From contig PYIU01000006.1 of assembly GCA_003415625.1 (NCBI GenBank), positions 3,286,001 to 3,350,000 on the forward strand: a stretch of DNA of 64,000 nucleotides, read 5' to 3'. Positions 41,194-52,477 of this stretch are shown piece after piece; position 1 is the stretch's first letter, and each line of letters starts with the position of its first letter. Source of the DNA: Aquanectria penicillioides (taxonomy: Eukaryota; Ascomycota; Sordariomycetes; Hypocreales; Nectriaceae). The position numbers and the translations under genes are program-made. The notes under the pieces were generated by a model that was given only the letters and a program-made list of their open reading frames with translations, ran no database searches and was not told the origin of the DNA.

Positions 41194-41946
41194 TCACTGT
41201 CTGATCCTTACTCGCACCACCAACCCCCATCCCGTCTTGCCCTCCCAGATGCCCAATTCATTCTCTCTTCGAAACGTCACCTCCTCCGCCTTGACCGTCA
41301 TGGAAATCGCATCTTCTTCCACTTCCACTGGAGGAGGAGCGGGCGGCGGTGGAGCCGGCTCCGACTTTTTGAACAGGCTCCACCCCGACTTTTTCGTCTC
41401 CTTGGGCGCCGGGGCAGGCTTCGGCTTCGGCCTTGGTGCCTCCGGCTGTAGATACTTGGCCAGGCGGGAAGCCATGTCCACGTCGGACCACCAAAGGGCT
41501 TCCGTGGGGGTGCTCGGAGCGTCGTCCTCCCACCGGCCCCATTCGTCAAAGGACCTCCTCTCCTTGGGCGACTCGGGTCTGCTCTCCTTGACGTCGCCCT
41601 TTGTCTTGGGCTCGTGCACCTTGATGAGCCGGCGCATTTTGCCCTCGTCGCTAAACTCCCAGTCGTCCCCCACTGCGTCGCCCGGGACCATGGTCATCTC
41701 GACCAAGCTGGGAAGCCGGTCCATGTTTTCGATGGTCTGCATCAGGGCTTCGATCTGCGGCACCAGGAGGGCCAGGATCTGGCTGTCTCGTTCATCGCGC
41801 TCCGATGTCCGCGCTGCTCGAGCCGAGAGGATGCGGAGCGGGAGGTCCCTTAGATGAGCAGCAAACAGAGACGGGTCGGGCAGCGGTGCGGGGTTTGTTG
41901 TTGAATACGGAGGCGGCAAGTCCTCGTCGAAGTCGACCTTGGACAT
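41194..41946 (-). CDS. Uncharacterised protein with N-terminal PPPY motif
   Basis: Single exon, 250 residues, largely polar and probably partly disordered. It begins 'MSKVDFDEDLPPPYSTTN': the PPPY is a WW-domain (Nedd4/Rsp5-type ligase) docking motif. A helical segment ('RDERDSQILALLVPQIEALM') follows. Near residue 210 is a proline run ('SEPAPPPPAPPPVEVEE'), then a strand-rich C-terminus with 'MTVKAEEVTFRRENELG'. I do not recognise the family. Its features suggest an adaptor or trafficking protein. Confidence 0.72.
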   Translation of the reverse strand: MSKVDFDEDLPPPYSTTNPAPLPDPSLFAAHLRDLPLRILSARAARTSERDERDSQILALLVPQIEALMQTIENMDRLPSLVEMTMVPGDAVGDDWEFSDEGKMRRLIKVHEPKTKGDVKESRPESPKERRSFDEWGRWEDDAPSTPTEALWWSDVDMASRLAKYLQPEAPRPKPKPAPAPKETKKSGWSLFKKSEPAPPPPAPPPVEVEEDAISMTVKAEEVTFRRENELGIWEGKTGWGLVVRVRIRQ

Positions 41947-43266
41947 GGTGCTTTAGGTCGGATGTGTCAGAGACGGATGCTGTTTTTTTTGCGATGCGAA
42001 TGCCTTTGAGGCACTGTGTATTCTTGATTGATGCCAAGTCCTGGGATCAGCCTCGTGATCCTAATACAACCCCATGAGCGATATCCTTTGCTGATCAGCC
42101 AAGGCGCAACCGCAACCCAATTGATGGCTTTCAAACGGCGGCCTTGGCTTAGAGCCTTCGAGTGTGGCGTGAGTGGCCAGGCCTACTAACGCGAGGCGCA
42201 GCCCGTAGGACTCTGTCATGCAATTTCCGCAAAACACAGCTCGCGCGAGGCTTTCCAAGAGGCCAACTGGAAAAAGGTGCAGGGCCGGAAATGGGAGCCA
42301 CACCGCACGTGTTGGCCAGTGATTGCTATTCGGTCGACGAGAACGTGCGTGATAGCTCGGGCTGCCTGCATCAGCGCAACCCATCAAGGATCCATTCCCA
42401 CCGCAGCAGGGCGATGGTATCCCTGCAGTGCACTAGACTACCGGTAGCAGTTAGCAGACCTCCACACTCTTGACGATTGACGTAGAGTCGACTTGACTTC
42501 ACCACTGTACTGTGCATGTCAAACCACTGGCATCGGATCACGGCATGCAAGCCCTCCCAGGATGGCTCCCTGTGCGACCTCCTGGGCGCCATCATTGGCC
42601 GCAGCAGCGTTGCAACCAAGTCTGGGCGTTACAGGCTGTGTCGCCAGCAACCGCTGCAGTTGTTTCGCGACTCTGCAGTTCCGCAGCGCTAATAAACGCA
42701 GTACCGTAACCTCCGACCAGGTCGGAGCTTCAGCTTCAGCTGCAGCGCCTAATCGTGGCCGCCCGGGTTTGCTGTCTACCCAATGTCCCAATGCGCGTTC
42801 GCCGTTGTATGCTGAGCACATTCTCCAAAGTGCCGACGCCGTGGCAAATAGACTCATCTTTTTTGCTTTACTCTGCCTCGATGTAATCACGAGCTGCCAG
42901 AGCTTGCTGCGTTGCCTAGTTGGGAACCGTTCTAGAAGAAACTCAGCCGCTCCTCCCCCGCTGCTAACCCTGCGACACTGACACTGCCACCGCCCCCGTG
43001 CCAAGTCGCAAGGCACAACAGAGTGGTGGTTCCATTTCGAAGTGCAATGCCCGCCGCGAGGCACCAGATTCCGACCTGAAAACATAAAGAGGAGCTCCCT
43101 CGCCTTGGATTATCTTGCATTTTAGTTGTCACCTGCGCTGTTAGCTATCAGCTTGGACTTGACATTGCGTCTTAGTCGCTTCGACTACCTCCAACAACCA
43201 CATCACCAACCACAACTACATCACAACCACAACCACATCACCACATCACCACATCATCACATCACC
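41947..43266. other. Intergenic region upstream of flotillin
   Basis: About 1.3 kb with no convincing gene. The last 90 bp before the flotillin ATG are an unusual C/A-rich leader made of repeated CACATCACCA/ACAACCAC units, probably 5' UTR. Confidence 0.55.
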
Positions 43267-44872
43267 ATGTCCTACAGAATCTCCGCCCCCGATGAGTACC
43301 TCGCCGTCACTGGCATGGGTGTTAGCACCCTCAAAATCACAAAGGCTGCTTGGGTTTGGCCATTTCAGAGATGCACCCGTTTCAGGCAAGTCCCACTTTT
43401 CCACAGCCACTTGTGCCGTGCTAACCCTACGTAGTGTGCAGCCTCACGACTATGCCATGGATCTGCAGGCCATGACAAAGGAGAAGCTTCAGTTTAGCCT
43501 GCCCGTAGTATTCACCGTTGGTCCCGATGTCAATGCCCGCGGCGCCAACACTCCAGATGCTCAAGTCCCCGTCGACGATGAGGAGCCTCTCCACCGCACC
43601 GATCGCGGGGACGCCCTGATGAAGTATGCCATGCTTTTGGCTGACTCGGAGGGCACCAAGCGCACGGAGCAGCGCCTGCACGTTGAGAACATCGTCAAGG
43701 GCATCATCGAGGGTGAGACCCGTGTGCTGGTCTCCAGCATGACCATGGAGGAGATCTTTACCGAGCGAGAGGTCTTCAAGAAGCGCATCTTCCGCAACAT
43801 CCAGAGCGAGCTCGACCAGTTTGGCCTCAAGATTTACAACGCCAACGTCAAGGAGCTCAAGGATGCCCCCAACTCCGTCTACTTTGCGTCTCTGTCGCGA
43901 AAGGCTCATGAGGGCGCCACCAACCAGGCCCGTATCGACGTGGCTGAGGCCCAGCTGCGCGGTAACGTCGGAGAGGCCAAGCGCAAGGGTGAGCAGGAGC
44001 GAGAGATTGCCAAGATCAACGCCGAGACCGCCGTGCAGAAGACAGAGCGAGACATTGAGCGTGCCCAGGCCGAGGCCCAGCTCGACACCAGGCGAACTGC
44101 CCTGACCCGGGATGTCGACATTGCTCGGGTGACTGCCAAGCGCACCCTGGAGTCCAAGGACGAGGATCTCAAGAAGGAGGTCGAAGTCAAGCGTGCTGCC
44201 GCTGAGATCGAGCGTCTGCGTGCCACTGATGTCGTCAAGGCCACCATTGCCCGTGAGAGCAAGCAGCAGGCCGCCGACGCCGTGGCTTACGAGATCGAGG
44301 CCGAGGCGCGCGCCAACCAGGAGGCCAGCCAGCGCAAGGCTGATGCCGCTGCCTACCAGACCAAGGTCGACGCCGATGCCAAGGCCGAGGCCAACTTTAC
44401 CCAGACTACCAAGAATACCGATGCCGCCGCTTACAAGACCCGCACCGACGCCGAGGCTTGGAACTTCGCCGCCACGCAGCGCGCCGAGGCTGAGCTGACC
44501 CAGAAGCTCAAGGAGGCCGAAGGTATCGAGGCCATGGCCCAAGCCTACGGCAAGCTGTCGCAGGCCTTTGGCGGCCCCGCTGGTCTGCTGCAGTACATGA
44601 TGATCGAGAAGGGCACCTACGTGGACCTGGCCAAGGCCAACGCCTCGGCCGTCAAGGGCATGGAGCCCAAGATCAGCGTCTGGAACACTGGCGCTCAGGG
44701 CTCGGGCAGCGAGGCCACCGACACCATGCGCAACGTCTACCAGATGCTGCCTCCTCTGATGACTACCATCAACGAGCAGACCGGCATCACCCTGCCCGAG
44801 TGGCAGTTTGGCCGCCTCAACGCAGGAGTCGAGGCGGTTGGCCAGGAGGGCAAGGTGAACGGAAAGAAGTGA
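43267..44872 (+). CDS. Flotillin-like SPFH/Band 7 membrane scaffold protein
   Basis: Exon 1 (43267-43385) and exon 2 (43435-44872) encode 518 residues. The 49-nt intron has a GC donor (GCAAGT), a GCTAAC branch site and a TAG acceptor. No GT donor restores the frame, so this is a probable GC-AG intron. The N-terminal SPFH domain reads 'YRISAPDEYLAVTGMGVSTL' and 'QPHDYAMDLQAMTKEKLQFS'. A long heptad-like coiled coil of Ala/Glu/Lys repeats follows (about residues 210-410, 'AEAQLRGNVGEAKRKGEQE'), then a conserved tail with 'EAMAQAYGKLSQAFGGPAGL'. Flotillins organise sterol-rich plasma-membrane domains. There is no transmembrane helix; membrane contact is by hairpin or acylation. Confidence 0.92.
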
Positions 44873-45150
44873 GCTCCCTAAGTGATTGAAGTAACGATCT
44901 TTGAGATATCCCGATTTTCTTTGTCTGTGTTAATAATGCGCGAGATACCACATGCTTTGATTGCTGTATCACATATTTAGCTGGTTTTCTTTGTCTTACA
45001 ATATTAGAATGAACATTATATGAATGACTTGATTTCTGAATTCAAAAGGCGAAAGTGAATAAAGCACTGCTTGAATGAGTGAATTCAGACTACAGATCCG
45101 TTGGAAACTGCGATTCCGACTTGTGACCATGCTCAGATGTCTCCCGCACG

Positions 45151-46834
45151 TCAAAAGATCGTCTTCGCTAGGTCTGTCCCGAAAGAGCAGGAATATATGA
45201 TATTTTGCTCATCATCACCGGGTTTCCATTCACTATTGAGCGTGGTGAAGACGTTGGATATCTTCTCGCCGCCCGTTGCCGGTGGCCAGATGGGTACTTG
45301 TCCACATAAATTGCCATTTGGAGTACCCAGTATTCCAAAGCTGGCGAAGTTCCATTGGAAGCGCCGCTGGCCCCGTTCAATCCCGCTGGTCATGTATTTA
45401 GCACCTAATGTGCTATTAAAGAGCTTAGTCGCCAGAACCTCAGATTCGTGCTCGCTATTTGCGAATAGTGGCATCAGATCTAATCCATGCATTGCCGCCA
45501 TCTCATCTGTGAAGTTGAAGTTCATCATGTAAGGGTTTTCTGGATATGCCTCAAATACCGTATTCTCTCGACAAATTGGACCACCTTAGCGTCGGCGGGA
45601 TCTCCGCGTTTTACAAGAAAAAGAAAGTTCCAAGCCACATAATTGGCCGTGTGCACGCTTTGTGCACTTTCTTGAAGAAACTAAGGTGGTCCAATTTGTT
45701 GAGAGAATATGGTAGATCTCTCGTGTTGCATAACGTGGCATAGTCGGGGCGACTCTCCAATCGAGTCTGACCCTTACCTTCGGAGAATGCTACCTTGGCT
45801 GATGTCTTTATCTATTTCCCATCCACCGCTGGACCGAGCGGGAAAAGCCCCGAATCTCTCGAATACGTGTACAAATCTTGGTTTGATTTAATCAGATTCT
45901 TGACATCGGCGGCTCTGAGGCAGTTAATGTCGTATTTGACGGCGTAGCCCGCCCAAGCTGCAAAAGCAAGAAACACATTGTCAAACCTGCCACCTTTGGA
46001 ATTGTCCCAAGCCCACACAAATGCAGGACTCATTACCACCAAGCTGTTGAACTTGGGGTCGCGTGTTCCATCCTCTCGGATCAGATGGTACATGATTGAA
46101 CTAGCGCCGGCCGACTCACCCCAGACGCTAACGGAACTACTATTGCCTCTGAATTGCCCAGCATACTGTTGTACCTAGTCCAATAGCAGAGCCTGGTCAT
46201 ACAGCCCGGCGTTTGGCTGGCCGACTTTTTGCATATAGTCGCCTGCTAGCCAAGGGCGCCGACTCGGTAGTTGCCTGTGTTAAATATGACTTCTCCAAAA
46301 GTTCTTCGGATGATTGGCTCGCTGGTGTACAGTGGCCCACCCTGGTTCTTGCTACCGAAGGCATACGCTCTCCCGTGAAACCAGACAACGATAGGTAGCG
46401 CGTTTTCGGTTTCGGTTTCGAATACACACGCGGGAACATAGATGTCGAGGAAGAGGCAATCTTCAGTTTGCACAATGCTGGGGTCATCTGGCCACTCAAG
46501 CTGACTATCGCTTCCGGGACGACGTTTCAAGTTGGATGCATCAAGCTGGATACAGCTGATCCCGCCTGTAACGTTTTGTAGTGAGCCGTTCAAGCTTTTC
46601 GGGAAAGACGGTGCTCTGAATCGCTCGGGGTTGGCACCAAAACGAATATTCTTGAAGACATAGATCCAGAAGCTGTTAGGCTGAGCTCTCGAGCACTCAG
46701 TATTGGCTGTGTACACCGGGATCATCTTGAAATGGAGCAGCCTCCCATGTGCCCCATGGCAGCCTCAACTTCGGCGTCTCTTCTGCTAGGATTACAGGTA
46801 GAAGGGCCAACAAGCCTAAGGAAAATAATTCCAT
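45151..46834 (-). pseudogene. Secreted type-B carboxylesterase relic carrying a MITE
   Basis: A signal peptide ('MELFSLGLLALLPVILAEET') and 'LPWGTWEAAPFQDDPG' start the gene at 46834. Recognisable carboxylesterase blocks follow: 'KNIRFGANPERFRAPSFP', 'QTEDCLFLDIYVPACVF', 'LPIVVWFHGRAYAFGS', 'SVWGESAGASSIMYHLI' (nucleophile elbow) and 'FEAYPENPYMMNFNFTDEMA', to the end 'YSCSFGTDLAKTIF'. Frame breaks occur near 46250 and near the N-terminus. TAG stops replace Trp codons in 'LLLD*VQQYAG' (about 46172) and 'AVDGK*IKT' (about 45806). A 155-bp MITE interrupts the C-terminal part. TGG to TAG is a CpA to TpA change on the opposite strand, consistent with RIP. Confidence 0.8.
45556..45714. mobile_element. 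MITE with 32-bp terminal inverted repeats and TA target duplication
   Basis: The left end (45558-45589) begins CCGTATTCTCTC. The right end (45681-45712), read inverted, begins CCATATTCTCTC. The 32-bp ends match except for two transitions. The element is flanked by TA on both sides (45556-57 and 45713-14), the target duplication of Tc1/mariner-pogo elements. The 155-bp body has no coding capacity and contains a short palindrome around GTGCAC. It lies inside the decayed carboxylesterase. Confidence 0.88.
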
Positions 46835-48753
46835 GATAGACTAGGCAACACTTGATGCTGCAAGGCCTTCTCAGGTTGACTTGAGGTTGAGAATCCGAAA
46901 TGTCCGATCGACAGCCTTTTATAACCAAGATCCTAGACAACCCACTTGAAACTGCCAAGCGTGATGGAGAGCTGAAAGTAAGACATGCTTTGTGGTGGCT
47001 GCGAGATGCTGAGAGCATTTATGAACATGCAAGTTGGGCTGCGGTGTTTTCTTGTTTCTTTTAACAGGCTAGGTATCGCGGCGAAGACCAATAAAGGTTC
47101 TAGATGAAAGGTAGGAGTGAATCAGAATGCTGATACACCTCAATGCGTATACCCATCCGAATCATGCGAAGGGCAGTAATAAATGTTTCCGTAGGCTGCA
47201 ACCCGACTCGCACACCTCCTTGACAGTCACCGCATCGTGGCTTGTCAATACGACCAGAGCGATTGGCGTGCAGCTTGCATTGATCGGCTCACGATGTTGG
47301 GGTGTAAGATCAAGCTGACTGACGAGATTGAACCTCTTTGGGGATTCTTGGCGGATCTAGATCGTTGGTTCCGATCCCAACCTAAGAGCAATGTGCCATG
47401 GTTGCTAGATGAAGGACTTCTCAATAGCATCCTCCTCATCGTGACTTCATGATGAAAGGTAATTGAATAGATCAGACTAGGTCATGTATGGCGCCGGCAA
47501 CTCTGGGCCTCTGTCGCTTGACTCGGACTTATTCAAGGCATCGTGAAACTGACCAGCTGGCGAGTCGCGGATCGCTGTGTCAGTTGATCGAGCGACGTAC
47601 AGATGCAGGCATTTAGAATCCCAACCATAGGAATGGCGTCCCTAGCCGCCTAGCGGCTGATCAGATCAGTAATCTGACGTCCCGTCCCGTGTAGGACAGC
47701 CTGTCAGCTCGTTAGAGCCACTTACACTCGCGATGGCCGATATATCGGGCTGTGCCGTATCCACCGCATGCATGTTCCCCGGCTTGGGTCTAGACAACCT
47801 GCAAGCCGGCAATCTTTGTCCCTTCACTAGATCTGTAGTGTGATCCTATTCGATCCAAGCGCTCATCATACATGAAAGTGATCTCACTCAAGCTTGGAGA
47901 TCTAGGCGGTTCCAATACAGTTATGTCAGCCCCATGGCGTTCGTAGGATGGCGTAGTTCTCGCACTGTGACAATAAATAGTATTCAAGAACTGATAGCAT
48001 TTCAAAATGGCTGACCCGTTAAAAGAGAGATTGGAATCTCACCTGCGAGCTATTCGGACCGGGCCATGTGTCTCGGAAGGGGCGTCAATGAGTAGGGCGG
48101 CACGTTAGAATGGTTCAATGCTCTTTGATTCTTCGCCAACTAGATGCTCATTTAGTTTTGGTCTGGTATTACAGCACCTGGATCAATCCATACGCGAACT
48201 AAACTATTCAAGTTTCCATAGACATGACCTCATCATGGTTCGAGAGTAGATCGACCTGCAATGCCTGGAGGTTTTGGTGAGGGCGTCAAGGGTTGCATGA
48301 TCACAGGCGCCTGCAATCCGGTCGTGCAGCTCCGGCGGCATCCGAAAAAGACAGGAGAGTCAACGTTGTCAGGTTGGCTTTCTGTATTATGTTAGAACAC
48401 TGAGTCTGGGCGAGTTGCTGCTGATAGCAGTGGCGAGCTACCAGTCGAGGTCGAGTAGATGTGGAGAGAAGAAAAGGGAAGTGGAGAAGAGGTGAGGGAA
48501 GCGGAAGAAGGCAACAGTGTATGAAAGCGTGGAATGGAAAGAGCATGCGTGATTCACTGTGGCAGGTGACGCGAACTAAGCGCACTCTGCTTGTTACTTA
48601 GTAAGGCATAGTGTTGACAGCTGCCATAATGCCACCAACCAGCTAAGAGTCGCCATAATCAATTAACCCATTAACGTGTAATTCTACCTTATGCAGGCCT
48701 AATGAGTAGCCTCCAACATCTAATCCGTCTGCAACTTCAGTATTCAAAGACCT
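46835..48753. other. Intergenic region, no gene seen
   Basis: About 1.9 kb with only short chance frames on both strands. No splice structure or protein motif could be supported. Confidence 0.5.
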
Positions 48754-50011
48754 CTACCGGGAAACTCCCTCTATCGCTGTCCGGGCATTGCAGCTGAAAA
48801 CGTCACAGCCTCTATTCTGCCTAATCCCCTTGTAGAACACAGGGTACTTGAGTATGACGCAGAGCTCTTCTAGATTCGGCACCGCGGCCAAAATGCGATG
48901 GAGGAGAGTCTCGTAAAACTGGTGCATCTCCTCTCGCAAGACAATAGACCTAGTCTCCCTCCCCTTTAATGTAAACGCAAAATGCGTGAGGTGACGAAAC
49001 CGCCCAAGGCAAGTCCGTAGCCTACGAACAATCGTTTCCTACATGGTCAGCTCGTGCCGTGAATGGAATGGTTGGCTTACAATCCCGTCGTCCGAGGTAA
49101 AGTCTCGGTGATAGTAGAGGCTTTGCCGCTCGCAGATGACGAGCCGCTCCAGGTGCGGAAAGTCAAACGCAATGTCGTACAAGATTGGCAAGCTGAGTGA
49201 CGGGCCGTAGCCATCCACGGCCTTTTTGTCCATGGTGAGGTGAAGCCTCTTGAGCTGATGGAGGCACGCCGAGACATACGGACTACTCTCGATGCCGCCA
49301 ACGAAATGCAGACTTTCAAGCGCATCCGTGTTGCAGACGACAATGAAGCTTGACACAAACCGGGAGTCGCCATATATTTCTACATGAGCGAGGCGGTTTG
49401 AAAGATCCTGAAGAGAGAAATATGCGTGTTGGCTGCCGCTGAGGCCTTGCATGTCGAGTTGGAGAGCCCGCAGATTGGCCACCCGCTTGAGCCAGAGGGC
49501 CAGATTGCTAGCGAGAGTTCCGCGGGCAATGAGCTTGTCGCGCTGGTAGATTGCAGTCTTTTCCCAGCCGCTGGAGTTTGTCGGGTGTGACACTTTTAGC
49601 AAAGAAAGACTGGCGCGCCTTGGATGTTAGCAGCATTTATAAGCTGTCGTCAACTTACTTGATGTATTGGCACACGTCGACCAGCTGGAGAGACTCGGGC
49701 CGCTTTAGAAAGACGTCCAACTGGCGGATGAACTCGCCTTCTGCTGCGCTGACCCGAACATTCTCGAACAGGTTCCGCGAGTAAACTGTGCGGCACAACT
49801 TCGAGGTTTTCGTGAGCGCATCCAAGCTGGAGTGGTCGCAAAAGGGCCCGATGATGGAGTGAACCTCTGGAGGAAGAGCCAAGAATGGAGGAGTCCAATT
49901 TGACCAGAATAGAGGCTGGACCTGCCACGAGATGTTCAACATTTCGTACATTTGGCAGTGACCCTGCTCGTGTAGGGTCGAAGTGAGTTGCATGAAATAA
50001 GAACATGTCAA
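48754..50011 (-). CDS. F-box-like protein with LRR-type repeats
   Basis: Three exons (50011-49659, 49618-49081, 49038-48754; introns of 40 and 42 nt) give 391 residues with frame and stop intact. 'FLALPPEVHSIIGPFCDHS' and 'LTKTSKLCRTVYSRNLFENV' form the degenerate F-box-like N-terminus of many ascomycete proteins. Downstream are leucine-rich stretches ('VANLRALQLDMQGL', 'LHQLKRLHLTMDKK', 'FPHLERLVICERQSL', 'VPNLEELCVILK') in the LRR pattern. It may be an SCF substrate adaptor. Such genes are numerous and variable in fungi. The N-terminal start is uncertain; later ATGs are possible. Confidence 0.72.
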
Positions 50012-52477
50012 TTAGGACTTCAAGTGAAGAAAGCGCATGAAGTAGGCAGCGTTTGAATCGCTAGCAAGCGCAAACAATACTGTATTTCAGCTGTTTCGTT
50101 GGTCTCCAACCATGATTTGTTTGGCGCCTGTGGCCAGCTGTTTGCTCAACCCTTGTTGTGCCCGTTTGTTGTGCGCACTCCTTCACTCAGTCATCAAGTG
50201 AACAAAGGTCAATCTGTTTAGGACTTTTCTTCAAACCCCCTGGGTCCTGTTTGAAGAATGAGTCTCACTTTTGACCCAAGCTGAGTCGCTTCGCATGCAG
50301 CCACCTACAGCCTCCAGCTCTAACAATCATCACACCAAGCGACCCTTTCCACACGACGCCCCAAAGCCATCAAACAAAGCGACTATAAGTCGATAGTGAA
50401 GCCTCTTATGTAGATTCTAACATTCTCTCCTAGGTCCATGGCCTCGCGGCCCCGCATCCGAATCGGCGGGCGGCCGCTCGGGTTTCTGGACCTCCTTCTG
50501 GAAACACAGAACAAGATTATTCATGACACCGCCCCGCTACAAGTTTTACAACGGCTCATATGGAAGTGACATTAGAAGCTAAAAATATATACAACCTGAC
50601 AAGGGTAAACCGGGTATGAAATCTACTCTTGTCGGATAAAGGAAGCGGGCTATTGGGTGCCAATGGCTCCTCTCCGTGACGTCTTGAGAGCGGAAAACAT
50701 GGGTATCGCCCACGTACATCTCACACCCGATGCGTTAGGACCCATGTCAATTAAAACTCATCAGATTGGCACATTGAAGGCTATCCAATGTATGGACCAG
50801 AGGTCATCAACGATCCCATTCTAGACTGTTTATAGCCCCCGCAGCGGCACCACTGACAGGCTGATAAACAGGCTGCGAAATAGTTTGAATCCAAAAGAAT
50901 TTGGGGAGACACTGGGGCTCGATGGGAATGCGGATCTTTTCATGGTCATGATCATTATCTGGATAAACCCGACGCCAATTGCAAATCCTTAAAGCTAGCC
51001 ATACAAGCTGTCCATTAACTTGGGAGACCCATCATCCGCGATAACAGCATTTGGAGACTTGTCGAAGATGTATCTCCCGCCATCGGGTTTTACGGCATCA
51101 GCAGAGGTCATGGCTCTTGCGGTGGCTATTGGGCTGGGTTCCGCTACTTTCCCGTTACAGGACGGGTCGACTTCAGCCCCTTGGCCTGGCACGAGGTCTG
51201 GACAGCTCTGGAAACCGAAACAGGCGACTCTTTAACAGCCGACATATCTGGCTACCAGCATTACAAACAGCTTATTGTCAGGGTGTGGATAGTTGGTCTG
51301 GCCAAACAATGCCAGAGGAGCCCCACCACGCCTGGACTGAAGTGAGGGCTTGGAAAGAAGGCGACCCAGACAGTATTTGGCAGATTGCTAACATGTGGAA
51401 GCTGGTTCTAGAAAGCTTCCCCCAAGTGACGCACGATTATGAGCATGAAAATGGGGGGTATGAGATGAATGAATTGCTTGGGGTAACACGAGGTTGGGGC
51501 AGAATCGAAGTCATAGGCAATTGAGACATGCGCTGCGTCTTGCTTCCAGTCGGTAGGCAGCCCGGAATTTATTGGGCTGTATTAAAAATGTTCACGACGG
51601 TACGCGGGTCTGATTTTGCATACGGAGCACAAGGTCAACACCGGCTGTTTGAACCGAGCCATTCCATAACAATACATATCACATCTGACCGAATTCAAAC
51701 CGCACTTGTTTTATCTCAGGAAGTGATCCTCATCCACGATGTACACCAAGGTGAGAACAGTTGACACTCGGTTCGAAACTCATGAACCTCAATGACAGGC
51801 CTAAATAAAACCTTTATGCGTTATTAATCATTTAATTATTATTCTTTAGTTTATGACTTATTGTCATTTGTCTCTATATATGGACATTGAGAATACGCTC
51901 CAAAGGATGTAGACACCAAGTGAAGCTCAGAGGAACCGTGCCAGAACCTCTAAAGATCCGCGGAATCCGCGTCGCAGGTAAGTTAGTTGGGATTGCTGAC
52001 GCCTATACTTGCAATTCATGCGCTTTGGACTTTGTGCACCTTCATTGTGGAGAGATGAATTTCGTTTGGCTTGCACTTTGACTGGTTGCATGCGCCTCGG
52101 ATCCCATTTTGTCTTCTCTTGGCTGGGATACCCCCCATGTTTAGGAGCTGGCCTGTCAATCAGAATACTGGCTCAATAGCTCTTGGTGTGCTTCTTTGCT
52201 CTCTGTTTGGCTATCCTGGCTAATTATCTGGAATTCAGCAGCAGGCGCTGTACGACCAAATTGTACAAATATGTTGCCAACAGCTTATTTAAAGCAGCCT
52301 TGCAAACTCCAACCATCCTGGGCCTGTTGGCTGCATTTTGCCTTGACTAATTGTGGTTCAGCCGCCGCACGCAGCCCAACGCTTTGAAAACTCCAGCTCT
52401 CCGCCTGATCAGACATTTTACCAAACCACTGCATCTATCTGGCCTGTTGATCTGTTTGACCACTCCATCGCGCCACC
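50012..52477. other. Long intergenic region, possible undefined relic
   Basis: About 2.5 kb. A protein-like patch around 51115-51295 (+) reads 'RYFPVTGRVDFSPLAWHEVW' and then 'LTADISGYQHYKQLIVRVW', but stops and frame changes surround it. I cannot name a family. A GC-rich blip lies near 50440-50485. Nothing else supported. Confidence 0.4.

Noticed and set aside
43427..44542. 371-codon frame antisense to flotillin
   Set aside because: Leucine/glycine-rich reverse image of the Ala/Glu coiled coil; not a protein-like sequence.
47755..47790. GCATGCATG near CCGG, similar to the cluster palindrome
   Set aside because: Spacing and half-sites do not fit NGG-N10-CCG; probably chance.
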